Below are positions 11,201 to 20,192 of a stretch of DNA of 64,000 bases, piece after piece (the stretch's first letter is position 1; each line of letters opens with the position of its first letter). This DNA comes from Plasmodium relictum. Lineage: Eukaryota; Apicomplexa; Aconoidasida; Haemosporida; Plasmodiidae. The stretch spans positions 248,001 through 312,000 of the forward strand of contig NC_041692.1 in assembly GCF_900005765.1 (NCBI RefSeq), read 5' to 3'. A program made the translations under genes and the position numbers. Below the pieces are notes generated by a model. That model did no database searches. It was not told the DNA's origin and saw nothing but the letters and a program-made list of their open reading frames with translations.

Positions 11201-12158
11201 AATCCATATTTTCGTTTGAATATTTATTGATTTCCTTATGTTCTTTATCAATAATATCTTGAATATTCTTTTTTAAAAAAAAAGAGTCTATATATTGAAC
11301 ATTCTTTTCAGCATTTAAAAAATCTAATTTTAAAACTATTTGATTATGAAAGTATTCTATAAGATTTGTATTGGAATAATTCAGCTTTTTTAAATTATTT
11401 AGAATATAAATTATAATATTAATGTCAAAACTCAAATTATTTGAAATAATATAGTTCGTTAAAATGCATAATGTTTTTTCATTTTTGCAATTTAAATAAA
11501 ATAAAGAAGTAAAAATATTTAATATGTTATTTGAATTTAAAGAATTCATATTATTTAAGATCATTATAAGTATAGAATTTATAAAAGTTTTATTTATCCT
11601 ATTAAAATATGAATATATATACAATATCAAATGCATCTGAGAAATTTTAAGTTTATTCTTATTAATGAAAAGAAATTTTTCTAGCAACTTCAAAAATTCT
11701 TCATTTCTGTATTTCAATTTATAGAGACTTATTAAAATTGTTATCACACTATTAATAGTAATAGCATTATCTTCATCATCTTCATAAAAATTTTCATCGA
11801 AATCTTTTAAATCATAAAAATAATTTATATTATTTATATAATTCATAATATAGAGTTCTAAAGAATTTATTATCTTTCTGATTAAATGTATATTTTGTAA
11901 TCTAACATTACTAACACATTTAATCGTATCCACTAATTCTTTGTATTTTTGGTAATGAATAGGCGTCTTAATAAACCTTTCAACATTTAAACTATTTATA
12001 TTTATATATTTATTTAGAGAAAAATCTATGTATATATTTTTAAATTTATTTTTTTTTGTATTAGGATTTTTTTCTTTCACAATTTCTTCCGCCTTATTTA
12101 TGTAGAATCTTTTATCCAAATGTATAAAAAATGTTTTCTTATTTTTTAATTTGTTCAT
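8238..12158 (-). CDS. Large helical-repeat protein, probably organellar (HPR/FASTK-like)
   Basis: A 1,306-aa protein in one exon; ATG at 12158. The N-terminus (MNKLKNKKTFFIHLDKRF) is basic and hydroxyl-poor, as in many mitochondrial proteins. Residues of about 60-290 form pairs of short helices in which LNIFTSLFYLN-like and IIIYILNNLKKLN-like units recur at roughly 35-40 residues. That is the look of the heptatricopeptide/octatricopeptide (HPR, FASTK-related) helical repeats known from apicomplexan mitochondrial RNA-binding proteins. More such units occur around 390-560, 640-700 and 870-1010, split by Asn/Lys-rich loops. I see no clear RAP domain at the C-terminus (ends TKLTSYDYEK). Role inferred: organellar RNA or mitoribosome function. 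The family assignment is by repeat texture only, so it is uncertain. It shares a 654-bp divergent promoter with the SCOC-like gene. Confidence 0.6.
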   Translation of the reverse strand: MNKLKNKKTFFIHLDKRFYINKAEEIVKEKNPNTKKNKFKNIYIDFSLNKYININSLNVERFIKTPIHYQKYKELVDTIKCVSNVRLQNIHLIRKIINSLELYIMNYINNINYFYDLKDFDENFYEDDEDNAITINSVITILISLYKLKYRNEEFLKLLEKFLFINKNKLKISQMHLILYIYSYFNRINKTFINSILIMILNNMNSLNSNNILNIFTSLFYLNCKNEKTLCILTNYIISNNLSFDINIIIYILNNLKKLNYSNTNLIEYFHNQIVLKLDFLNAEKNVQYIDSFFLKKNIQDIIDKEHKEINKYSNENMDYKNIYRNNNEIKNYTIDDDKNTIDNIRSGDYSYNYCNNDIESYGSLHNKYIIENNYMDYIYEYYNNKDISDKNKSKINLLMEVLIYYKYYKEDLLNVLYSHLLKNLKKYDKENVYHILSNIYDFEIYNLTYIHSLNKKLLLNMCHYYVPFYNKCNIIIFLFLKLLMQKYNYFNIFVDEILLHKINKDILNLKKNELLCLLNEYKNSNINKYLCDISLIYLDFFKLQQVTFCESNENNNNNNNNIKRSINIDNNVSLINGIKNSSENLFNYKNDKSLCKKKKIYLFEFNEKNKLNSYDVQFLLQLFCFYVETKYYEGIFLFLKSLFIELKNFKNFDPFLFYKINNYRANLEKNNNLEEMKKVIIYNKFNALQFLQIYEYFKNSFDSYECFISKQNSLVNCNHKKSMYYFYLVNMSCINEDYSDNSYEKEKKNNSFNLIKMENKNDFINDEKKCNNRTMNKYLLTSSRINYISYYNNISNKYKGDYKNNEIKNNESNNSIDITYNNKKCFSFLEKNSNQKDFSNYNNIISLNNDKSLLFQRSTFEINIYIYNILNNILIYTPVDLLAIYIHYYDSNNFFFLLENIVFKLNYLNTNYLALIVSKIFTLLNKENCNKTKEKYFLFFDFFYDYLLGEEMHFNKFSYAAKNNEIVKNSYNFDNNEKKMIIDTLYKNCISKYNETKTKKRIAYILLKNNNDINCVNNDIIFKETFLSTFIHFTIKKKFHFTCLFYNMTNESLFLILKSLGIKKKNPKYMHSIDIITNIFIFRYIQYIYSDKTYNINSLKGNTYSYINNYDDEEKLHIKDINKLSVNLSLSLNCINKKENDEHKNINNKNINNYNLENKNKNQNKKEEKYNTSEYNNNNTNSGDECKSGISPLMKKFIQIYYTIIKIRYIHEMSINKHIFRELCINIDYIDNKNFLRLLFYIYKYKFLETKYLLMLQKKCFLYKDLYYTHSNYRILDFLCKKLKINIEETIRTTPTKLTSYDYEK

Positions 12159-12812
12159 TTTACATTATTCATTTTAGTTTATATCATAATACATGTATAT
12201 TTGTTTAATTTTTTTTTATACTTATTTGAATCCATAATAAAAATGTTATAAATTTTCATTTTTGCTTTATATATTTATAGCTTTAAAAATATATATTATA
12301 ATGTTAAATTAATTTTACTCTTTTTTGTTACACTCTTAACATACTTTTTCTTTTATGTATACTTTAATAAAATTATTTACGTAAATACATATATTTATAC
12401 TTATTAAAATATTTATTAAAATATTCATTAAAAAAATTATTTTTACTCTGTTTTTAACATATTGTATACTTGTTGATTATACATTCAAATTCAATTTTGG
12501 AATTTTTTTTTTTTTTTAATGTTCAGGATATAATTATTATTAAAAGAAATATATTTAAAATAAATAATTTTTATATTAATGGAAATAAATAATTATCCTT
12601 TGTTTATGTTATTTTATTTCTTAAATACCTTAAATTTTTAGGAATTATTCTCAATTCCTTTTATAAATATAAATTAAAATACCATATTAATTTTTATATT
12701 TTATTTTTATTGTGTATTGTAGTATTTTTAAAAATATAATTTTTTTTTGTTTTATTTATCATAATATTTATATATGAATTACTAATATTATTTATTTTAA
12801 AATTTAAAAAAA
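12159..12812. other. Divergent promoter region
   Basis: 654 bp between the starts of the helical-repeat gene (minus) and the SCOC-like gene (plus), so it must serve both. Very A+T rich with a poly(dT) tract at about 12507-12519. No motif of known transcription factors was recognised. Confidence 0.6.
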
Positions 12813-14552
12813 ATGTATCAATTAAATGAAGTGAATTTAGAAAAAATATCTAATGAAGAATTAGTCAGAAAAATAATAGAACTGCAAAATTATTTGATAA
12901 AAATTTCTGATGATATGGAATTCTTTAAAAATGAAAATAAAGAACTAGATGAAGAGAATGATAATCTTCAAAAACATATAAAAGATATCGTAAATAAAGT
13001 TAAAAGTGAATCTACACAAATATTTGATAAAAATAATTCAGTTAGTTCATATATTGAGAAAAATGAAAATATAAGTTACAAAAATTCTAATAAAGAGAGC
13101 ATAAAAGATAATGAAAAAAGTGTAAATAAAAATATTAATATTAATAATGATAATATTATTATAAATGATACAAACACTTTAAATAATAAATATATAAATG
13201 ATGATAAAATAAAAAAAAATGATAAAGTTATAGATGATGGTAAAACAATAAATGGTGATAAAATAATAAATGGTGATAAAATTATAAATGATAATAAAAT
13301 TGTAGATAATTCCAATATTATAAATGAAAATAAAATAAAGAATGATGATAAAATTATAAATGATAATAAAATAAAAAATGATGATAAAGTTATAGACGAT
13401 AGTAAAATAATAGACGATGATAAAATTATAAATGATAATAAAATAAAAAATGATGATAAAGTTATAGATGATAGTAAAATAATAGACGATGATAAAATTA
13501 TAAATGATAATAAAATAAAAAATGATAAAGTTATAGATGATGGTAAAACAATAAATGGTGATAAAATAATAAATGGTGATAAAATTATAAATCATAATAA
13601 AATAAAAAATGATAAACATATATGTAAAAATGTAAATAAAAATTTAGAAAAAGATATAAATGATAATACAATTCTTCTTAATAATAAGAATGAAAGCATA
13701 AATGGAAATATATTAAAAGATCTTTCATCAAAAAGTAATATTTATAATATGTTAATGGAAACAGAAAAATTGAATTCTGTTTTTAACATAGCATCGAATG
13801 TTCTTAGCAATTCTTTCTTTAAATTATCAAAAGATAATGATAAAAAAAAAAGAATGAATAAAAATGGCATAAGGAGTGATTACAAAAATTCCAGTAATTT
13901 AAATCAAATTAATTATAAAATAAATAACAGCACAAATAAATCTCAAAACAACGAAAATATAAATTATTTAAAGAATAATAATATGAAATATTCTAATAAT
14001 AAAATTAAAAATTGTAATATGAACATTTGTACTATAGATGATTTCACAAATAAAAATAATTTTTCTCAAAAAGAAAAAGAAAACAAAAGATATACACTCA
14101 ACAATAAAAAGTATTCGGATTTAGAAAATAATGAAGCAAAATTAAGCAATAGAAATGAATTTAGTGATACACATAAATATAGAATTGAAAACAATGAAAA
14201 AGAAAATAACCACAATATAAAAAATGAAATAAAAAATAAAGATACTCATAATATAGGCTATAAAATTATAAAAACTCAAAACAATTATGATGTAAATTAT
14301 AATAAAAATAATGATATTGATAATAAAAATGGAAATGAATGTAATATATTAGATGATGTTAAGAACGAAAATCAAAATATAGTTGGAAATGATAACATAA
14401 GCGAATGTGATAACACAAGCATCATTAGTAAAGATTTTTTAAATGAATCTGAAAATAAAAATAAGATATTAAAGTTGATGGATAACGAGAATATTGATAA
14501 AGATGAATATAATAATGAAAAAGTTGTTAAAAAAGAAAATAACAATGCTTGA
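12813..14552 (+). CDS. SCOC-like short coiled-coil protein with long Asn/Lys/Asp repeat tail
   Basis: A 579-aa protein in one exon. Residues of about 16-62 (NEELVRKIIELQNYL, then FKNENKELDEENDNLQKHI) form a heptad coiled coil that lines up with the SCOC / DUF2205 family. Animal SCOC has the same order: VLELQ-x-L, K-x-EN-x-x-L-x-x-EN-x-x-L-x-x-YI. SCOC is a small Golgi protein that binds ARL1 and takes part in autophagy and trafficking. Animal SCOC ends soon after the coil, whereas here about 500 further residues follow. These are low complexity, with an array of 7-8-residue units such as DDKIINDNKIKN and VIDDSKIIDD (residues about 130-270), and then plain Asn/Lys-rich sequence. The tail has no recognisable domain. 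The SCOC assignment rests on the coil pattern alone. It converges on the Int gene 346 bp downstream. Confidence 0.65.
   Translation: MYQLNEVNLEKISNEELVRKIIELQNYLIKISDDMEFFKNENKELDEENDNLQKHIKDIVNKVKSESTQIFDKNNSVSSYIEKNENISYKNSNKESIKDNEKSVNKNININNDNIIINDTNTLNNKYINDDKIKKNDKVIDDGKTINGDKIINGDKIINDNKIVDNSNIINENKIKNDDKIINDNKIKNDDKVIDDSKIIDDDKIINDNKIKNDDKVIDDSKIIDDDKIINDNKIKNDKVIDDGKTINGDKIINGDKIINHNKIKNDKHICKNVNKNLEKDINDNTILLNNKNESINGNILKDLSSKSNIYNMLMETEKLNSVFNIASNVLSNSFFKLSKDNDKKKRMNKNGIRSDYKNSSNLNQINYKINNSTNKSQNNENINYLKNNNMKYSNNKIKNCNMNICTIDDFTNKNNFSQKEKENKRYTLNNKKYSDLENNEAKLSNRNEFSDTHKYRIENNEKENNHNIKNEIKNKDTHNIGYKIIKTQNNYDVNYNKNNDIDNKNGNECNILDDVKNENQNIVGNDNISECDNTSIISKDFLNESENKNKILKLMDNENIDKDEYNNEKVVKKENNNA
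13201..13620 (+). repeat. Nested in-frame tandem repeats in the SCOC-like gene
   Basis: The basic unit is about 21-24 bp and encodes patterns such as DDKIINDN. A higher-order unit of 72 bp (24 codons) begins at 13344, 13416 and 13488. A 69-bp segment at 13221-13289 is repeated without a mismatch at 13524-13592. All periods are multiples of three, so the reading frame is kept. The structure points to recent unequal exchange or replication slippage. Confidence 0.9.
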
Positions 14553-14898
14553 AAAAAGTTTTTTAAAAAGCCAATGATATTATAATACAAGAAAAAGAAA
14601 AGGAATAAAATGAAATAAATCTCATAAAAATAGAAAATGAATTAATAATTTATAATTAATGAAAAAAACAAAAAAACAAAATCATTTTAAATAATTTCAG
14701 AATTGTGACATTAAAAAGTATAAATAAGTAGTAATATAATTTTTTCGTATAATTAAAAAAAAAAAAAAAACAAAAAAATAATGATAAATGTCATGGTACA
14801 TACATAAAAAATTTAAATATTTTTTTTTATTTTTGATTGAACACATTTATTTTTAACTACTAATATTAAAAAAAAATTTATATTAATATAAATTACAT
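14553..14898. other. Convergent 3' intergenic region
   Basis: 346 bp between the stop of the SCOC-like gene and the stop of the Int gene. It is A+T-rich with a poly(dA) run near 14756-14770. It should contain both polyadenylation regions. Nothing else was seen. Confidence 0.6.
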
Positions 14899-15167
14899 TT
14901 ATATTTTAAAGTTATCTAAACCATCTCTAATTATATTATTACCAGCTTTTGTATATGTATCTAATAACATTTTCGATGAAGAGTGCCTCATAATAGCCTT
15001 TAAAAATTTTATATTTAGAAATATATATGTATATATATAATATTATTAAATTTATATTATTACATATATAATTTATTGTAATATAATTAAAGAAAACATA
15101 CTTGAGCAACTGGTAAAGGGACTGGTGGGTTTGAAGTAGCAGCTATAGTTGCAAAAGAGTGCCTTTA

Positions 15168-15229
<62 letters not shown>

Positions 15230-17342
15230 CTAAAACTATTTTTAATACCTTAATAGATAAGGAAAAATCCTTCTTTTTTTTCCGTCTTCACTAATTTCCA
15301 ATCCTGCTCTAAAAATATATATATATAGATAGATAGATAGATAGATATAGATATAGACATATCAATATATATGTAAACACCATTATACCTTTTAGCTGCT
15401 CCTTTTAGTGCAGTTTTGAATGTCTCTATGAAAATAATAAAAATAATTGTAAAGATTATATATATATGCATTGATAAATTTTTACATTTTAAATTGTTAA
15501 AATTATTTTTTAAAAAAATTTACTTAATGCAGTTTTTGTTTTTGTGTAATTAAATTTATTTTTTATTGTTTCAGAATAAAAGCATAAGCCTTTTTTAGGT
15601 TTATTTTCTATTTCCCACCTGTCATACGTATATATATAAATTATATATATATATTAAAATAAGTAATATAATTATAAATATATACATGTTATTTTAACCA
15701 TTTAGTTATTTCGTTATAAGCAAAATTAGTTAAAGGAATAGACGTATTGCTATATTTGGTTTTTTGTCCTTTTATAAAAATTTCTTTTTTTTCAAAATTT
15801 ATATCTTCCCATGCAACTCTTAAAACTTCAGAAGGGCGTAAACCAATGCCTAAATAATTTTTAAAAGAAATTATTTAATGTAAAATTTAAAAAAGTATAT
15901 ATATTTTTTTCATATTAAAAAATTATATAAAGAAAAAATAGGTTTTTATTTTAACCTATGCTTAATCCAAAGATCGCTCTATGCATATCACTACTGTTCT
16001 TTAATAATAATTCTATCTAAAAAACAAAAAAAATTGAAAGATAAATAAATAAAAAAAAAAAATAAATGTGAATATATAAATAAATAATTTAATTTTTACA
16101 TGTAGATAAAAAGTTTTTTTTATTGTAAAAAAAAAAAAAAAAAAACATGTATTAACATACTTCTTTGGGTGATAAGGGTGTAATCTTTCTTCTAGGTATA
16201 GTGCTTTTTTTTATTTTACGAAAATTATGTATGTTTTTTAAATAATCACGATATAAAGCATATTTCAAAGATTGCTATAATATAAAAAATTATTCAAAAA
16301 AAAAAAAAAAAAGACAGTATTTTGTAATGTTGTATTATTAAATATAGCTTATAATATATTACTTGATAGGTAGACTGATAAAGGGCCAAGGTTCTTGGTG
16401 AGCAGTTCTTTGCTTTTAAATATCTAAAAAAAAAAAAAGTAATTCAATATTTCTCTTATTTATACTTTAAATTTTCTTATAATAAAAATAATACTTTAAG
16501 AAACCCTCCCAATTATTAGGCCCTAATTCGTCCAATTCATATTTCCCTAATTTCTTTAGAAAAAAAAAAAAAAAAAGAAAGGAAAAGATAAAGGAATAAT
16601 TTAAAAATTAAAAAAAAAGGAAATTTTTAATAAATTTAATTTTAATTTGATATATACTATTAATATGTCTTTCCAAAAACCTTTCTCAACTCGAAATGTA
16701 TTTTCACTTACTTCTTCTTTTCTGTTCATTTAATATATTATAAAAAAATATATATACATATTTATATATTATACTAATTAGGTTAATGTATTTTTTTTTT
16801 TTTCCGTATACCTTAATGGTAAATATATTTCTTCTATATACTTTTTTAATTTTATTTTTTCTACAGATACATTTGTACCACAATAAATACAAAATTTCAC
16901 CTCTATAAAAAAAAAAAAAAATAAATAAATAAATAAGATACAATATATATGTATTAGGGGTTCTTAATTTTTTAAAGTATATATATATCATTTTACTTGG
17001 TTTTAATATTTTTTTACAAGTTATACATTTTAGAGCATCATTAATCTTTCTCCTTTTTTTTTTTTTTTTTATTTTTTCTTTTTTCAATGTCTTTTCATCC
17101 TTATATTTTGTTAGTTCATCATAACTATTTAAACTTTCCTTTTCATTAACTTCTATTGCTATATTATTCTTTAAGTAAAATTTGTTATTTTTTATTGAAA
17201 TATATTTATATTTACAATATTTCTTATTCATTTTAAATCCAATCAGATCAAATAATTGAATTCTAGTTGTGTGATAACTATCAACATTTTTTATATGTTT
17301 TAAAAAGAGTATCCACAATATATTTTTTAGAATTTTATTCAT
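14899..17342 (-). CDS. Int: Tyrosine site-specific recombinase (Int), 13 exons
   Basis: Assembled by me from splice signals; all introns are GT-AG, 71-158 nt. Exons, in order of transcription: 17342-16997, 16902-16812, 16721-16712, 16553-16495, 16423-16363, 16274-16161, 16016-15956, 15849-15699, 15618-15524, 15425-15389, 15308-15249, 15162-15102, 14997-14899. The joined frame is 1,245 nt, giving 414 aa. Residues 1-30 look like a signal sequence, followed by a Lys/Asn-rich stretch. A zinc ribbon has Cys106, 109, 120 and 123. About 150-235 is a core-binding domain (CSPRTLALYQSTYQQS). Then comes the catalytic domain: Arg252 in GLRPSEV, Lys277 or Lys279 in the hairpin before SIPL, Arg362 in YLLRHSFAT, His387 in MRHSS and the nucleophile Tyr397 in LLDTYTKAG. 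The position usually held by His, three before Arg362, is Tyr359. Family knowledge: these enzymes cut and rejoin DNA through a 3'-phosphotyrosine. I recall a homologous Int described in P. falciparum. The natural target site is unknown to me. Confidence 0.9.
15171..15224. repeat. (AT)n microsatellite, about 27 units, in an Int intron
   Basis: An uninterrupted AT dinucleotide run that fills most of the 86-nt intron between the exons encoding YLLR and HSFAT. The preceding intron (15309-15388) carries a tagata-type microsatellite. Both introns keep their splice sites. Confidence 0.95.
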
Positions 17343-20192
17343 TTTTTAATTTTTTTTTCTTAATTTTAATGGAAAAATAAACAAATAATCTAAACATAAA
17401 TGTAAAATTCAAGCTTTCTTCTTTAGTTTTAAATTATATATATGTCTCATCGACTTGATATAATATGGAATATTTTAATAATTTTTTTTCTTTTTTTTAT
17501 TATTATTATAGTTAAAAACAAAACTACATTGCAATATCTTGTATAATTTATTTCATTTTTTTTCAATTTTTCAATGGTAATTTGTATTCTTTTAAAAGGA
17601 TAATTTTTTTATTTTAAAATAGTGTTTCTTAAAGTAAAATAAAATAAAACTTCTAAAATAAAAAATTACATTTTCTCAATAGTTATTTTAAAATTCTTTT
17701 GATAGAAACTTTAATTTTTTTTTTTTTTATATAATCTTCTTTATAGAATATCTAAAAATATTAAAATAACATGTAATGTAAATATTGTATAAACTAAAAT
17801 GTCTTTTTTTTATTTTTTAAATTATTTGCTACTGACTTTTTTAATTTTCTGTCTGAACTAAAAACATTGTTTCGGATATATATATATTTTTTTCAATTTT
17901 ATGTTGATATTATTAGCAACTAATGTTATTTAATTTTTAAATCTAAAAAAAAGAAATCCTTTAAATGAAATATAAAAAACTATTTGAAAAAATTAAATCT
18001 CATTGAAATTAGATACTTAAATATAAGGGAAAAAATATTAAATTTATTTTTATAATTTTATATTTTTTTAAATATAAACAAGAAATACTTCAAAAAAAAT
18101 TTTTTTAAAATTTATTTTTTAATTACATTTTTATGTCCGCTCTTTAATGTTATAGATTTAATTTTATATTTATTATTCAAAAAATTATTTTTCATAAATA
18201 TCATTTTAAAACTATCATGTATCTATTTCATATACTAATACACCTTTTATTTTTATTTACATTTTTTTTTTTTATTATTCTATGGAATTTAATTAAAGAT
18301 TACTTCACATATTATCCTTTAAAATTTAATAAAAATAAATAATTTCAATATGTATTATTATTTAATATATATGACACATATCTTTAAAAGTTTATGAAAA
18401 TAAATGCGAAAGATAAGTTATAAAAAAAAAAAAAAAATTTTTGTTTAAACTTAAATTATAAAATATAATAACAAAAAAAAGGAAAAAGAAAAAGAAAAAG
18501 AAACAAAATGAATAAGCAAAAGAATACAAAAAAAAAAAAGTTTAAAAAAAATTATTAAAAAGGAAAATATATATAAATATATATATTATAAAATAAAATA
18601 TACAGAGAATGATTTTTTTTTTTTTTTTGATAATTCATTAACATTTTATTGTAATAACATGTAGTTGTATCCGGTTTGTGCGCTATTAAATTCATTTTGT
18701 GTTATATATTATTTAGTATTACATTTTGTTATCAAATGATCAGTATTATTTAAAATTATTAGATTATAAATTCACTTTTTGAAAATCGAAGACTTCACAA
18801 TTTTTACAATTTTTCCTTTAAAACTCAATATGAATATTTTAAGCTTCTCTTTATTATTTTGTATTAATTAAAATATTAGTATATTAATCTTGCTATTCAA
18901 AATAATTTTATTTTCTGATTTATTTGTATAAAATATTTATGTGCAAATGTTTAGCTAAATCTTTATATTACAAAAGGATATATAATCCCTAAACAAATTA
19001 ACTTAGACAATGACATTTATTTCATTTCTTTTTATATTTTACTAATTAATTCGAAGGAAAATATACAATATATATATATAATATGTTATAATTAAAAAAC
19101 AACAAAAAATAAAAATATCTATTATTAATATAATTTTTGTTGATTATATCTTTTTTTTTTTTTTTTTTATATATGAATATGTAGTATATAAATTCTAAAT
19201 TATAATTATTTTTTTATATTTATCAATTAATAATAATACATTAGACAAATACAAAGATTTAAAAAAAAATAAAATAAAAAATACTTAATGTTTAATGTTT
19301 TTTAATATTACATATTTGTGAATATATAAATTTAATAAAATGTATACGTAAAAAAAGAAAAAAAAAAAAAAAATTTAAAGCTTTTAAATGATACTTTTTT
19401 ATTTAAAGATATAATATTTATGAGTAATTATCTAAAAACAAAATATAATAATAAAAAATGATTCCATTTAATAATTATTATCATAATAATTATAATACAA
19501 TGCTATAATATTATTAAAATATAATAGCTATTGTAATAATGATAACATTCATTAAACTGGCATATGAAATAAAAAAAAAAAATATAAAACTTTGACATTA
19601 AAATGTATAATAAATGATAAAAAAAAAAAAAAATAAAACTAAAAAAAAAAAAAATAAATAAATTATAATTATAAAAAATATATATATTTTTAATTAAATG
19701 AAGATAATTACAACTTGAATTTGACACATTCATTAAAATTATTGTATATAAAAAAAAATAAATAAATGTGTAATTGTTTATTATTATATGTAAATATAAA
19801 ACATCAAAAAATTAAGCTTTATTTTATTAATATTAACAATTAAAATTTCATTAAAAATTAAATTGTTTTAACGTATGCTGTGTAATACACATATATACAT
19901 CATCATATTTTTTTTTTTTTTAATATTATTACAAAAATAAAATAACTCGAAAAAGTAATATGTAAATATTATGAAATTAAAAATTTAATCAAATAAATAA
20001 TTTTAACATATATCTTCTCATATAAATAAAAGTATATTTTATTTTTACAAGGAACAAATTTGATATATTTATAATATTTTATTTTTTCCCCGTTTTATTT
20101 TCATTACTTTTATTTATTATTATTTTTTTTTTTTTTTTTTTGTTATCGTACGTGTATACTAAAAAAAAATATACAAAATATATATATATATT
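17343..20192. other. Long intergenic region upstream of Int
   Basis: About 2.85 kb between the start of Int and the stop of DCP2. It is A+T rich, with poly(dT)/poly(dA) tracts (for example 20122-20141) and no open frame that looks like protein. A small island with more C and G at about 18660-18700 (around ttgtatccggtttgtgcgct) stands out. I could not match it to a tRNA, snRNA or other RNA. The Int promoter must lie here. Confidence 0.6.

Noticed and set aside
13076-13619. Minus-strand open frames rich in Ile/Phe/Tyr over the SCOC-like gene
   Set aside because: Shadows of the repeat array; they only mirror the AAT/GAT-rich repeats.
15250-15471. Short minus-strand protein of 73 aa
   Set aside because: It runs through two Int exons and the intron between them, in the wrong frame for one of them.
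16704-17342. A single 212-aa membrane-like protein
   Set aside because: The frame is real only for its first 115 residues (Int exon 1). The hydrophobic part is intron read-through; splicing at 16997/16902 gives a zinc ribbon and continues into the recombinase.
14899-17342. Int as part of a Crypton or other mobile element
   Set aside because: No terminal repeats, no accompanying element genes, and many spliceosomal introns; it reads as a settled host gene in conserved gene order.
18650-18710. Possible tRNA or snRNA in a locally more complex island
   Set aside because: No acceptor stem, T-loop or Sm-site-like pattern could be fitted by eye.
19503-19733. 76-aa minus-strand open frame in the region upstream of Int
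   Set aside because: Phe/Ile/Tyr/Asn low complexity from A+T-rich intergenic DNA, with no splice partner or domain.
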